The notes beneath the pieces were generated by a model. The model saw nothing but the letters and a program-made list of their open reading frames with translations, was not told the DNA's origin and did no database searches. This document shows positions 8,066-16,412 of a stretch of 64,000 nucleotides of DNA, piece after piece. This stretch comes from Halorussus salinisoli. GTDB taxonomy: Archaea > Halobacteriota > Halobacteria > Halobacteriales > Haladaptataceae. A program made the translations under genes and the position numbers. The DNA is taken from NCBI GenBank assembly GCA_005239435.1, contig ML241305.1:186001-250000 (forward strand), read 5' to 3'. Within the stretch, counting starts at the first letter, position 1. Each line of letters starts with the position of its first letter.

Positions 8066-9169
8066 GTGAGCAACGCGGACGCCGACGCGATCGCCGAGCA
8101 GGACCCCGAGTTCGTCTTCGAGTTGCGGGCCTGCCGGTGGGCCGAGCGCAACTGGCCGCCCGGCGTGAACGCCGACGACGCGGACGGAGCAGGTGACGAC
8201 TGCCCCGCCATCGTCGCCCGCCAACTCGGCACCAAACGCAGGCGATGGGACACCATCGTCATGGAGGTAGACCCCGACGCCCTGCGCCAGCGAGCGAACT
8301 TCGGTCCCCGGCGACTCGACTCGGACCTGCTCGACGTGATTCCCCACGCGCCGCCGGACTGGCAGTGGTATCAGGACGCGCTTCCGGACCCCGGTTACCC
8401 GTGGCGCTACGTCCGAGAGTCCATCCATCGCGCCGCCGACCGCGGCATCCTCGACACCCGAAAGCGGAACAACCGCATCGAAATCCGCCGGAAGTGGGCC
8501 TATCCCGACTGGATGGACCGCATCGTCGCCGTCGAGAACAAGCCCGACCTGGACGCCAGCGCGGCCCGTCACCTCGCCGCGCAACTGGAGTACGACGTGG
8601 CGCTCGCGCTGGCCGACGAGGTGTGGGTCGCCACGCGCGCGACCGGCGAGAGCGTCGAACCCGCCCTCCTCGAAAGCGTCCCCGTCGAAGCAGGCATCCT
8701 CACGCTCGACCCCGACTCCCGGGGAACCGGCGATGGGCGAAGCGCCGCGGTGGAGTGGTTCCCCCGAAGTCTCGACGCCGACGCCCCCGGCACTCGGATT
8801 CTGGAACGCGGCGAGGAGACGAAGTACGGCCAGTCGGCCGCGCGGTTCGAGTACGCCGACCCCGAGTGGAAGGCCCACAAGCGCCTCGAAATCGCCGAGC
8901 GCGCCTACGAGAAGGGGTGGCGGGCCTACGCCGAGACGATGCGCCCGGACTGTCGCCACTTCCAGTTGCGCCGGGAAGGTCGGACGCTCCTACCCTACTG
9001 CGCCGCCAAGGACTGCCACCAGACGAGTTCGGAGTGTTCGGGGTCGTGCCCCGACTTCTCGCCGGAACCTCCGCAGTGGCGGACGCAGGGCTGGCCGATC
9101 GAGGGCGGGCCGGGCAAGGGGATTCGGGAGTTGTTAGAGGATAGGCGGGAGCGGAATCGGCCGGGGTAG
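8066..9169 (+). CDS. DUF5787 family protein, possible nuclease fold
   Basis: A 367-residue haloarchaeal protein starting with GTG. The N-terminal part has FELRACRWAERNWPP. The middle contains DRIVAVENKPDLDA followed by QLEYDVALALADEVWVAT; the E-x-K within a strand, preceded by a possible Asp and followed by a Q-x-x-Y helix, resembles the PD-(D/E)xK nuclease core. The C-terminus has clustered cysteines (CAAKDCHQTSSECSGSC), possibly binding zinc or an Fe-S cluster. I recognise the family as DUF5787; nuclease activity is my inference. Confidence 0.7.
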   Translation: MSNADADAIAEQDPEFVFELRACRWAERNWPPGVNADDADGAGDDCPAIVARQLGTKRRRWDTIVMEVDPDALRQRANFGPRRLDSDLLDVIPHAPPDWQWYQDALPDPGYPWRYVRESIHRAADRGILDTRKRNNRIEIRRKWAYPDWMDRIVAVENKPDLDASAARHLAAQLEYDVALALADEVWVATRATGESVEPALLESVPVEAGILTLDPDSRGTGDGRSAAVEWFPRSLDADAPGTRILERGEETKYGQSAARFEYADPEWKAHKRLEIAERAYEKGWRAYAETMRPDCRHFQLRREGRTLLPYCAAKDCHQTSSECSGSCPDFSPEPPQWRTQGWPIEGGPGKGIRELLEDRRERNRPG

Positions 9170-9210
9170 TCGTCGGTCTGGCGAGTCGTCAGGCGGAGTC
9201 GTCGGCCGGA

Positions 9211-9711
9211 CTACTCCGAGACCGACACCTCGACCGAATCTCGCTCGACGGCCAGTTTGAACGTCGGTACGGTCCGGTAGACGACTTCTACGACGCCCTT
9301 GCGCTTGAGGGCTTGCAGGGCACTCCGCACGTCCTCGGCCGCGGGGTTCACGCCGTACTCGTCGCGGAGTTTGTTCAGCACCGAAACCACGCTCTCGGAC
9401 TCGTCGTCGGGGCCGGCCACGACCGAGAACACCTGTTGCTGGAGTTCCGGCACCCGGATGGCCTCGGGGACGCCTCCGCCCTCGTCGTCCACGACGCCGG
9501 GTTCCACGTCCACCATCTCCGCGGCCTCGGAGGTCGCGCGGATGAGGCTGTTGTCGTCCCGGTAGTAGTAGTCTCCGAGTTCGTTCTCGAGATACTGATG
9601 GACCTCGCTCCCGCTTTCGAGACCCCATCGCTCCTGTAGTTCCGCGTTCTTGGTCGGCTGTAGCTCCACGAGGTCGGCGAGTCGCTCGCGGGCCTCCTCC
9701 GAGAGAGTCAT
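9211..9711 (-). CDS. DUF5797 family winged-helix-like protein
   Basis: A 166-residue soluble protein. The first half (ARERLADLVELQPTKNAELQERWGLESGSEVHQYLENEL) looks like a helix-turn-helix or winged helix. The second half (VVSVLNKLRDEYGVNPAAEDVRSALQALKRKGVVEVVYRT) looks like another. I recognise it as the halobacterial family DUF5797. It may be a DNA-binding regulator, but no target is evident. It converges on DUF5787. Confidence 0.7.
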   Translation of the reverse strand: MTLSEEARERLADLVELQPTKNAELQERWGLESGSEVHQYLENELGDYYYRDDNSLIRATSEAAEMVDVEPGVVDDEGGGVPEAIRVPELQQQVFSVVAGPDDESESVVSVLNKLRDEYGVNPAAEDVRSALQALKRKGVVEVVYRTVPTFKLAVERDSVEVSVSE

Positions 9712-10156
9712 CGGTCGGCGCTACGGCGGGGTGATATTTCCGCTTTCCGGAAGTGAGAAAGTGGTTCGGTGTCGCTGGGACGGGTGGAGTTCGGTGAGTC
9801 GGGATGATTGGGGTGGTCTGTCTTTGTGGGACGTGGCGAAGAAGTTCTATCTCTGTTGAAAGTGGTGAAGAAGCTAGCTACTGCCGACGCCAATTAGACC
9901 GCAACCGCACTGCACGACGCCGCACAGCACCGCAACCGCGACCGCGACAGCCTCACGCCTCCCCAACCGCCTGCGTTGCTCGGCCACGGGCCTGCGCTAC
10001 TCGTCCCTCGCGCGGATGGGCGCGGCGCGCAGTTCTGCGCGCCGCGCCCGCACGCGCCGGGATGGAAAGCGAAACTATCGCGTCGAGGTAGAGAGCCAAG
10101 AAACGCGCACCCGAGCCTCGGAAAGATTATTCCGCGCGGCGGGTGTCGTGTTCCGT
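9712..10156. other. Gene-free gap with C-rich tract and palindrome
   Basis: About 445 bases between divergent genes. From 9897 to about 9990 the plus strand is C-rich and purine-poor (CGCAACCGCAC-type words). Then comes a 32-base palindrome at 10018-10049. Promoters must lie near 10130 for the hydratase and near 9730 for DUF5797. No reading frame is convincing. Confidence 0.5.
10018..10049. repeat. Perfect 14-bp inverted repeat with GTTC loop
   Basis: Arms GGGCGCGGCGCGCA (10018-10031) and TGCGCGCCGCGCCC (10036-10049) flank the tetranucleotide GTTC. The same CA-GTTC-TG centre with a different stem occurs at 56335-56368. The palindrome lies about 110 bases before the enoyl-CoA hydratase start. 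Confidence 0.85.
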
Positions 10157-10933
10157 ATGTCCGATTGGGAGACCATCACGCTCGACCACGAGAACGGCGT
10201 CGCGACCCTGACCGTAGACCGGCCCGACAGACTCAACGCCCTGAACGTCGATACCCTCGAAGCCCTCGACGAGGCGCTCGACGAGGCGGAGGCCGAGGGC
10301 GCGGGCGCGCTCGTCCTCACGGGCGCGGGCGACGACGCCTTCGTCGCTGGCGCGGACATCAGCTACATGCAGGACCTCTCGACGCCCGAGGCCCAGGCCT
10401 ACGCCGAGTTGGGCCACCGGGTCGCCGACAAGATAGAGCAGTTCCCCGCGCCCGCCATCGCGGCCATCAACGGCTACGCCTTCGGCGGGGGTTGCGAACT
10501 CGCGCTGGCCTGCGACCTCCGGGTCGCCAGCGAGGACGCCGTCATCGGCCAGACCGAAATCGACCTCGGCATCATCCCCGGCTGGGGCGGCAGCCAGCGA
10601 CTCCCGCGACTCGTCGGCGACGAAATCGCGCGCCGCCTGATATTCTTCGGCGAGCGCATCGACGCCCAAGACGCCCACGAACACGGTCTCGTCGGCGAAG
10701 TCGTCGCGGGCGACCAGATTGACGACCACGTGGCCGAACTCGCCGCCGACCTCGCGGCCAAGCCGACCTACGCGCTGGCCGCCGCGAAGGAGGCCCTGAA
10801 CCAGGCTCACGAGACCTCCCAGGAGGCTGGCCTGCGCTACGAGCGCCGCCTCTGGAGCGGCCTGTTCGGCACGCACGACCAGCGCGAAGGCATGCAGGCG
10901 TTCCTCGAAGACCGCGCGCCCGACTTCGAGTAA
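10157..10933 (+). CDS. Enoyl-CoA hydratase/isomerase family protein
   Basis: A 258-residue crotonase-fold enzyme. The oxyanion-hole motifs AGADI (64-68) and GGGCELA (110-116) are present, as are both glutamates of enoyl-CoA hydratases: Glu114 in GGGCE and Glu134 in GQTEIDLGIIPGWGG. This supports hydration of trans-2-enoyl-CoA in beta-oxidation or a related acyl-CoA pathway. The ATG at 10157 gives the standard family length; the longer upstream frame is not conserved in character. No other beta-oxidation gene is adjacent. Confidence 0.9.
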   Translation: MSDWETITLDHENGVATLTVDRPDRLNALNVDTLEALDEALDEAEAEGAGALVLTGAGDDAFVAGADISYMQDLSTPEAQAYAELGHRVADKIEQFPAPAIAAINGYAFGGGCELALACDLRVASEDAVIGQTEIDLGIIPGWGGSQRLPRLVGDEIARRLIFFGERIDAQDAHEHGLVGEVVAGDQIDDHVAELAADLAAKPTYALAAAKEALNQAHETSQEAGLRYERRLWSGLFGTHDQREGMQAFLEDRAPDFE

Positions 10934-11004
10934 TCCCCGGAGGCACGGCTGAGGAACCGATACGCGCCACATACTTTTGCCGCCGAGCGTCGTGGACCCC
11001 GGAG

Positions 11005-11912
11005 ATGTCCGTCTCCGCGGCGCGTCTCTCGTGGACTGTCGGCCCGGCCGACTCCCGGGCGATTCGAGGCCTGTTCTACCTCGCCGAGGGACTGCTCGGC
11101 GGTGCGCTCGTCTCGGCACTCTTCTCGACGGCCGACGACCTGCTCCCGTCCGCAACCGTCGTCGAGCCTTGGACGTCCGGACTCGTCGCGGTGTTCGTCC
11201 TCCTCGTACTCGGCCGCCTCGTCTGGTTCTACGCCATCGTCAGGGTCACAGCCGACCAGTCCCGCGATTCGGCGGCGCGGACCCACCAGTCGGCGATGGC
11301 GACGTGGACCCGCGACCAGCAGTGGCGGTGGCCTCTGGCGGTCGTAGCCGTCGTCGGGACAGGACTCGCCGCGGTCGTTCCCGACGCGGGGCGACACTCA
11401 CCGACCATCCGCTCTGGTTCGGCGCGTTACTCCTCGCGGTCGGTTGCTCCGCACTCGGCGAACTGCTGAGTTCCGAGGGCCGAATCGACGCCGACTCGCT
11501 GACGCTCGCCACTCCTCGATACCGCGACTGGCGCGAGGTAGACCTCCGGACGCTCACGTCGGTCCGGCAGGTCTCGGCCGGTTCGTTCACGATTTGCTGG
11601 CTCTCGGTCGCGCCGGGCGTCGAGAAACGAACTGCGATACAGGGGTTCTACGCGATTCCGACTCGGGTGTTCGAGACGGCGTGGTCGGCCTTCGAGGTGG
11701 GACTGGCCGCCGACCCGCCAATCGACGCCGAAACCGCCGAGCGCGCCGCGTTCTTCCGGCGGGTGAATCGGGTCGTCGCTGGCGGCGTCCTCCTGTTCGC
11801 GGTCGGCGGTCTGGTCGGTCTCGTCTGGCTCGGCGGCCCGGTCTGGAACGTTCTCGTGTTCGCGTGGCTGATACTCGGTAGGGGTCTCTTCTTCCTGAAA
11901 CTGGTGGCCTGA
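11005..11912 (+). pseudogene. Membrane protein gene with a single frameshift
   Basis: Translation from 11005 gives a membrane protein (GLFYLAEGLLGGALVSALF, GLVAVFVLLVLGRLVWFYAIV, WPLAVVAVVGTGLAAVVPDAG) that fails near 11390. The reading resumes in another frame with TLTDHPLWFGALLLAVGC and continues through a cytoplasmic domain to two C-terminal helices ending at 11912. One extra G in the GGGG run around 11386-11390 would restore a protein of about 300 residues. It is either a natural one-base deletion or a sequencing error. I do not recognise the family. Confidence 0.7.
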
Positions 11913-11934
11913 CGCGCTCGCGGACGACGCCCAT

Positions 11935-13260
11935 TCAGTCCTGCGGTGTCGGCGAGACGAGTTCGTCGGCGTCGGAAACCGTCTCTTCGACCTGCGTGTA
12001 CACCAGCACGAGTCCCACGGCCGCCAGCGCGCCGCCGAACGCGAAGGGCCAGACGAACCCGAAGATCACGAGGAACCCGGACGCCAGCGGGCCGACGGCG
12101 GTCCCCAGACCGAACGCCATCGTGAGAATCGAGAGCTTCGTTCCCGACTCGCCCTCCTCGGCGAGGTCCCCCGCCAGCGCGAGCGACGGCGCGAACACCA
12201 TCGCCACCGCGACTCCCTGCACGAACCGGGCCGCGACCATCCCGGTCGGCGTGGTGACGACTCCCTGCGTGAGGAGTGCGGGGACGAGCAGTGCGAATCC
12301 GGCGACGAGGAAGGGTCGTCGGCCGTAGGTGTCGCTGGCCCGACCGACGGGAACCTGAAAGGCGACGTTGGCGATGACGACCGCCGCGAACTCGACACTG
12401 AACAGGACCGACCCCTGCGAGAGTCGGTCCGAGAGTTGCGGTTCCAAGGTCGCAAACAGTCCGATGCCGATGGCCATGAACAGGGTCGCCACGCCGAGGG
12501 TGAACACGGGGTCGAGACCGCTGTCCTCGGGGTCGCTGACCGACACGGCGAGTTCGTCGCCCGCCCGGGCCTGCGTCCGTTCGGGGTCCGAGACGAAGAC
12601 GGCCACGAGCGCGAAACTCGTCGCCGCGCCGAGCAAGGCGACCCCGAAGGCGGCCACGAACCCCGAGACGGTGCCCGCCGGCGTCGAGTAGGGGCCGAGT
12701 TCGAGGAGGACGCCCGCCGCGAGCGGGCCGAAGCCGAAGCCGATCAGCCGGAAGGTGTTGAACACGCCGAAGTTACCCCCGCGGGTCGCGTCGGTCGCCA
12801 GTTCGTTCACCAGCGCGACCGTCGCGGGGATGGCGAGTGCCGCGCCGACGCCCTGCAACATCCGGAGCAGAAGGACCGCGGCGTAGCTCTCTGCGAAGAC
12901 GTAGGCCCCGCTGGCGACCCCGAGCAGCGCGAGACCGGCGAGGATGAACGCCCTGCGCCTGCCGGTCCGGTCCGAGAGACGCCCGGTAAACGGCTGGCCG
13001 AAGCTGTTGAGGAAACCGAACAGCGAGAGCGCGACGCCGATGAGAATCGACTGAGCGACCGAGATGCCCAGAAATTCGGCCCCACCGCCCGGTGCGTCGA
13101 GAATCACCTCGTCCAGAAACTGCGGCAGAACTACGATGAGAAAGGAGTTGCCCACCGCGTCTATCATCCGGGCGAACGCGAGGGTCAACACTCGCCGGTC
13201 GGTTCCGAACAGCGCCATTCGCCGGAACGAGGACACGTACGGCCAAGACGGTTGTGGCAC
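11935..13260 (-). CDS. Major facilitator superfamily transporter
   Basis: A 441-residue membrane protein with about 12 predicted helices. The MFS loop 2-3 motif is visible (GRLSDRTGRRRAFILAG), with a repeat-like copy in the second half (GRASDTYGRRPFLVAG). Other MFS marks are LLRMLQGVGAALAIPATVAL and GPLAAGVLLE. Substrate unknown; the overall pattern is like drug or sugar efflux carriers of haloarchaea. The listed start is a GTG; an internal ATG at 13218 (MALFGTDRRVL) is a good alternative. Confidence 0.85.
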   Translation of the reverse strand: MPQPSWPYVSSFRRMALFGTDRRVLTLAFARMIDAVGNSFLIVVLPQFLDEVILDAPGGGAEFLGISVAQSILIGVALSLFGFLNSFGQPFTGRLSDRTGRRRAFILAGLALLGVASGAYVFAESYAAVLLLRMLQGVGAALAIPATVALVNELATDATRGGNFGVFNTFRLIGFGFGPLAAGVLLELGPYSTPAGTVSGFVAAFGVALLGAATSFALVAVFVSDPERTQARAGDELAVSVSDPEDSGLDPVFTLGVATLFMAIGIGLFATLEPQLSDRLSQGSVLFSVEFAAVVIANVAFQVPVGRASDTYGRRPFLVAGFALLVPALLTQGVVTTPTGMVAARFVQGVAVAMVFAPSLALAGDLAEEGESGTKLSILTMAFGLGTAVGPLASGFLVIFGFVWPFAFGGALAAVGLVLVYTQVEETVSDADELVSPTPQD

Positions 13261-13401
13261 CAGCGGTGAGCGTCGGTCGCGTGGACTCGACGCGAAAGGG
13301 CGCGTTCCGGACCGTGCGTAAGTTTATCATGCCCGGGGTCGTACGGTGTGATATTCTACACTCGGTCGCGGCGCGGGCCGCCGACCACGGGGACGTGAAC
13401 G

Positions 13402-13530
13402 ATGACGAAAATAGAATGCGAGAACTGCGGGCGGAAGGCCACCGTCGATAGCGAAGAGCGAGCGTCGAGCGCACCGATGCGGTACTGTCGGCGGTGTGGC
13501 GAAGAACTCCCGCCGCGCGATGAGTGGTGA
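13402..13530 (+). CDS. 42-residue zinc-ribbon microprotein
   Basis: ATG at 13402 to TGA at 13530 encodes a tiny protein with two CxxC knuckles: IECENCGRKA near the N-terminus and YCRRCGEEL near the C-terminus. These would bind one zinc ion. A TATA-like AAGTTTATCATG lies at about 13320-13331. Size and spacing fit stand-alone haloarchaeal zinc-finger microproteins; the function is unknown. Confidence 0.7.
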   Translation: MTKIECENCGRKATVDSEERASSAPMRYCRRCGEELPPRDEW

Positions 13531-13612
13531 GTTATCCGTCCACTGGATAACCGAAGTCTCGTGCGCACCTGGTTCACCTGAATAGCCGTGGGAGGACGCC
13601 TACCGATTCCCT

Positions 13613-14848
13613 GTGGAACCGACTCGGAGCACTGGTGAGACGGTGGCGGGACTCGTCTTCTGGACCCTGGTCGTGCTGGCGACGGTGACGGGACTGTTCA
13701 CCGCGTGGGCGCTCGGCGCGAACAGCAACTCCCCGCCCTTCGCTCCGGCCATCGGCGCGAACGCCATCTCGACGATGCGGGCCGCGTTCCTCATCGGCAT
13801 CCTCGCCGCGCTGGGCGCACTGACGCAGGGCGGAAGTATCTCGGACACCGTCGGGGCGGGACTCATCGACGGCGTGGCTATCACGTCGCTGGCGGCGACG
13901 GCGGGCCTGTTGACCGCCACCGCGTTCATGGCGTTCGGCGTCTACACCGGCTACCCGGTTCCGGCCGCGTTCGCCACGACGGGCGCGATGGTCGGCGTCG
14001 GACTGTCGCTCGGCGGCACGCCCGCGTTCGACACGTATCGACGCATCGTGACGTTCTGGGCGCTCGTCCCGCCGATATCCGGCGGGTTGGCGTACCTCAC
14101 CGCCACGGTTCTCCGGCGCGACGACATCCCCGAGACGGTCAGCGTCCCGCTACTGGCGGGGTTGGTCGGCGCTATCGTGGCGAACGTCGAGTTGAGCATC
14201 ATCCCCGCGCCGCCCGGCGAAGAGCAGGGGTCCGTCGCCGGGTTCCTCGCGGGAGTCGTGAACACCCCGGTCGTCGCGGGGTTCGACGTCGCCGCGGGCG
14301 TTGTGACGCTCCTCGTCGCGGCCGCGAGCTTTCGGTTCATCCGGCGACGGACGGAGGTCTCGGTCGACGCGGGCGTCAAGACGTTTCTGGTCGCCCTCGG
14401 GAGCGTCGTCGCGTTCTCCAGCGGCGGGAGTCAGGTGGGACTGGCGACGGGACCGCTGGAGAACCTCTACCGGGCCGAACTCGGCCTACCGGGAGTCGTC
14501 CTGCTCGCAATCGGTGCGACCGGCATCCTCGCCGGCGCGTGGATGGGCGCGCCGCGTCTGCTGCAGGCGACCTCGCGGGAGTACGCCCAACTCGGGATTC
14601 GGCGGTCTATCGCCGCGCTGGTCCCCGGATTCGTCATCGCGCAACTCGCCATCGCGCTCGGCATCCCCATCTCGTTCAACAACATCATCATCTCCGGAGT
14701 CATCGGCGGCGGTCTCGCCGGCGGGTCGGCCGGCGTCTCCCGGCGGAAGATCGGGGTGACGCTGGCGTTCTGGCTCGTCACGCTGGTCACGTCGGTCGCG
14801 GTCGGATACGGGGTGTACTGGGCGTTCGCGCAGGTCCTCGGTGGGTAG
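13613..14848 (+). CDS. PiT family inorganic phosphate transporter
   Basis: A 411-residue membrane protein with roughly ten helices. The PiT signature is seen in both halves: FTAWALGANSNSPPFAPAIGA near the start and AFSSGGSQVGLATGPL near residue 270. The short repeats around AISTMRAAF also fit. The family imports phosphate with protons, sodium or as a metal-phosphate complex. The listed start is GTG; GTG at 13640 is an alternative. No PhoU-like partner is adjacent. Confidence 0.85.
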   Translation: MEPTRSTGETVAGLVFWTLVVLATVTGLFTAWALGANSNSPPFAPAIGANAISTMRAAFLIGILAALGALTQGGSISDTVGAGLIDGVAITSLAATAGLLTATAFMAFGVYTGYPVPAAFATTGAMVGVGLSLGGTPAFDTYRRIVTFWALVPPISGGLAYLTATVLRRDDIPETVSVPLLAGLVGAIVANVELSIIPAPPGEEQGSVAGFLAGVVNTPVVAGFDVAAGVVTLLVAAASFRFIRRRTEVSVDAGVKTFLVALGSVVAFSSGGSQVGLATGPLENLYRAELGLPGVVLLAIGATGILAGAWMGAPRLLQATSREYAQLGIRRSIAALVPGFVIAQLAIALGIPISFNNIIISGVIGGGLAGGSAGVSRRKIGVTLAFWLVTLVTSVAVGYGVYWAFAQVLGG

Positions 14849-14895
14849 TCCCCGGCGACCGAAACGATTTGTCACCGGTGGCCGAACCGTCGGGC

Positions 14896-15513
14896 ATGGA
14901 GAGAGTCACTATCGGCGAGGTCGAACCGGCCGACTTCGGGGACGGCGTGGACCGCCGGAGGCTCTCGGACCCCCTCGGCGCGACCGGCCTCGCGGTCGTC
15001 CACTACCGAATCCCGCCCGACGAAGGGTTCCCGAGCGGCCTCCACGCCCACGGGGACCAAGCGGAGATTTTCGTCGTCCTCGACGGCGAGGCGACCTTCG
15101 AGACGCTCGCGCCGGAGCGAGACGACGCCGACGAAATCACCCTTACCGAAGGCGAGGCAGTCAGATTCGCGCCCGGCGAGTACCAGTCGGGCCGGAACGA
15201 CGCCGACTGCGACCTCGTGGCGCTCGCGCTCGGGGCACCCCGCGACAGCGACGACGTGCGGATTCCCCTCGACTGTCCGGAGTGCGGCCACGACTACCTG
15301 CGCCCGGAGGCGGACGAGGACGGACCGCTCCTCGTCTGCCCGGACTGCGGAACGGCGAACGTCCCCGGAGGCTGTCCCGACTGCGGAACCGAGATGCGAG
15401 TCACGCTCGGCGAGTCCGACGCCGCGGCGTCGGACTCGCCGAGCGAAGACCCTGAAACGCTAGTCGTCTGTCCCGACTGCGGTACCGAGGCCGAGAGTCC
15501 GTTCGGAACGTAA
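14896..15513 (+). CDS. Cupin domain fused to CPxCG zinc ribbons
   Basis: A 205-residue fusion. Residues about 30-105 form a cupin: HAHGDQAEIFVVLDGEATFE (HxHx4E present) and then RFAPGEYQSGRND, where Gln stands at the usual third His. Residues about 125-205 contain four CPxCG knuckles (CPECG, then three CPDCG), enough for two zinc sites. Cupins bind metals and small molecules; the zinc ribbons suggest protein or nucleic acid contact. The fusion and the missing His make a sensor or regulatory role plausible, which is inference. Confidence 0.75.
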   Translation: MERVTIGEVEPADFGDGVDRRRLSDPLGATGLAVVHYRIPPDEGFPSGLHAHGDQAEIFVVLDGEATFETLAPERDDADEITLTEGEAVRFAPGEYQSGRNDADCDLVALALGAPRDSDDVRIPLDCPECGHDYLRPEADEDGPLLVCPDCGTANVPGGCPDCGTEMRVTLGESDAAASDSPSEDPETLVVCPDCGTEAESPFGT

Positions 15514-15848
15514 GAACGGCACTGTCCGGATGCGCGGTGGCAGGCCGACCGGCCGGACGCGCTCGAACGACCGAACCACGGCACGCGCTCGAACGACCAA
15601 ATCTCTTGTCTGGGTGGACTGAAAGGGGCCGCCCGGTCGTGCCCGAAGGGCGTGGTCGCCTCAGCGACCGCCGGAAGACCACCCGCGTCTTCCGAGGTCA
15701 CACTCGCTTCGCTCGCGGTTGTACCGCTCGCATCGCGGCGCGCCGTCCACCGCTCGCGTGACCGCGACCGGGCGGGGCTTTCGAAGCCAACGTCACTCCG
15801 ATCGTCCCGTCGCTGCTGTCGATTGCTCCGACGTGTAACGACCCCGGA
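15514..15848. other. Convergent-gene gap filled by a structured repeat
   Basis: The gap lies between convergent genes (cupin fusion and UspA). It starts with two copies of GCGCTCGAACGACC (15558-15571 and 15591-15604), then the inverted-repeat element described separately (15608-15782). The remainder before the UspA stop shows nothing recognisable. Confidence 0.55.
15608..15782. repeat. Inverted-repeat element, copy 1
   Basis: The element opens with GTCTGGGTGGACTGAAAG, followed by GGCCGCCCGGTCG, and closes with CGACCGGGCGGGGCTTTC, so the ends are near-perfect inverted repeats. Inside is CTCAGCGACC, which also occurs in copy 2 at 22668-22810. The copies share the ends but differ in the middle. 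It could be a small non-autonomous mobile element or a conserved structured RNA. Confidence 0.6.
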
Positions 15849-16280
15849 CTACCGCACCACCGTCACCGACACGGGGGCCTCGCCGACGACCTTCGTCGCA
15901 ACCGTCCCGAGAAGCCGACGCGCGAGTTCGTTGCGCTCGCCGCCGTGGCCGCCCATGACGACGTGGTCCACGTCGCGGGCCTCGACGTAGTCGAGGATGG
16001 TCTCGGCGGGGTCGCCGGTCTCGACCGCCGTCTCGACGCTCCGGTCGGCCTCCGCGGCGCGGCGCTTGGCGCGGTCCACGAGGTCGGCGGCGCGTTCGCG
16101 CGCCGCCTCGCGGCGCTCCTCGCCGGATTCGAGGACGCCGCCCTCGCTCATCGCCGCGTCGAGCGGCGTCACCACGTTCAGTACCGTAATTTTGCAGTCG
16201 AAGGTGTCGAGGGCGAAGACCAGCGCGTCGTCGGCCAGCGGCGACCCGTCCAGCGGGACGAGGACGTGCGAGGGTGTCAT
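15849..16280 (-). CDS. UspA family universal stress protein
   Basis: A 143-residue single-domain UspA protein. It begins VLVPLDGSPLADDALVFAL, and the C-terminal nucleotide-binding pattern G-x2-G-x9-G is present in GGHGGERNELARRLLGTVATK. It is therefore an ATP-binding class Usp, thought to act in stress survival. The ATG at 16280 gives the standard length; longer frames upstream are not conserved in character. It is read leftward, downstream of the zinc-ribbon regulator. Confidence 0.85.
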   Translation of the reverse strand: MTPSHVLVPLDGSPLADDALVFALDTFDCKITVLNVVTPLDAAMSEGGVLESGEERREAARERAADLVDRAKRRAAEADRSVETAVETGDPAETILDYVEARDVDHVVMGGHGGERNELARRLLGTVATKVVGEAPVSVTVVR

Positions 16281-16366
16281 ATCGGTACTTCGACGGCCAG
16301 TCCCAAGTAGTTCACAGGGGTCGCGCGGGTGCCGTCGGGCGGTCGAACCGGGAGACGAAGAAATGT

Positions 16367-16381
16367 GATTGCCTGGCAATC
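16367..16381. promoter_or_regulatory. 15-base palindrome between two leftward genes
   Basis: GATTGCCTGGCAATC has perfect 7-base arms around a central T. It lies downstream of the wHTH/zinc-ribbon stop (16413) and upstream of the UspA start (16280). GTATTC and GAATAC arms flank the next segment (16382-16408). On the minus strand it is followed by a short T-rich run, so it may be a terminator; a UspA operator is also possible. Confidence 0.4.
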
Positions 16382-16412
16382 GTATTCGATTGTAAAGGAA
16401 TTGAATACCTGT

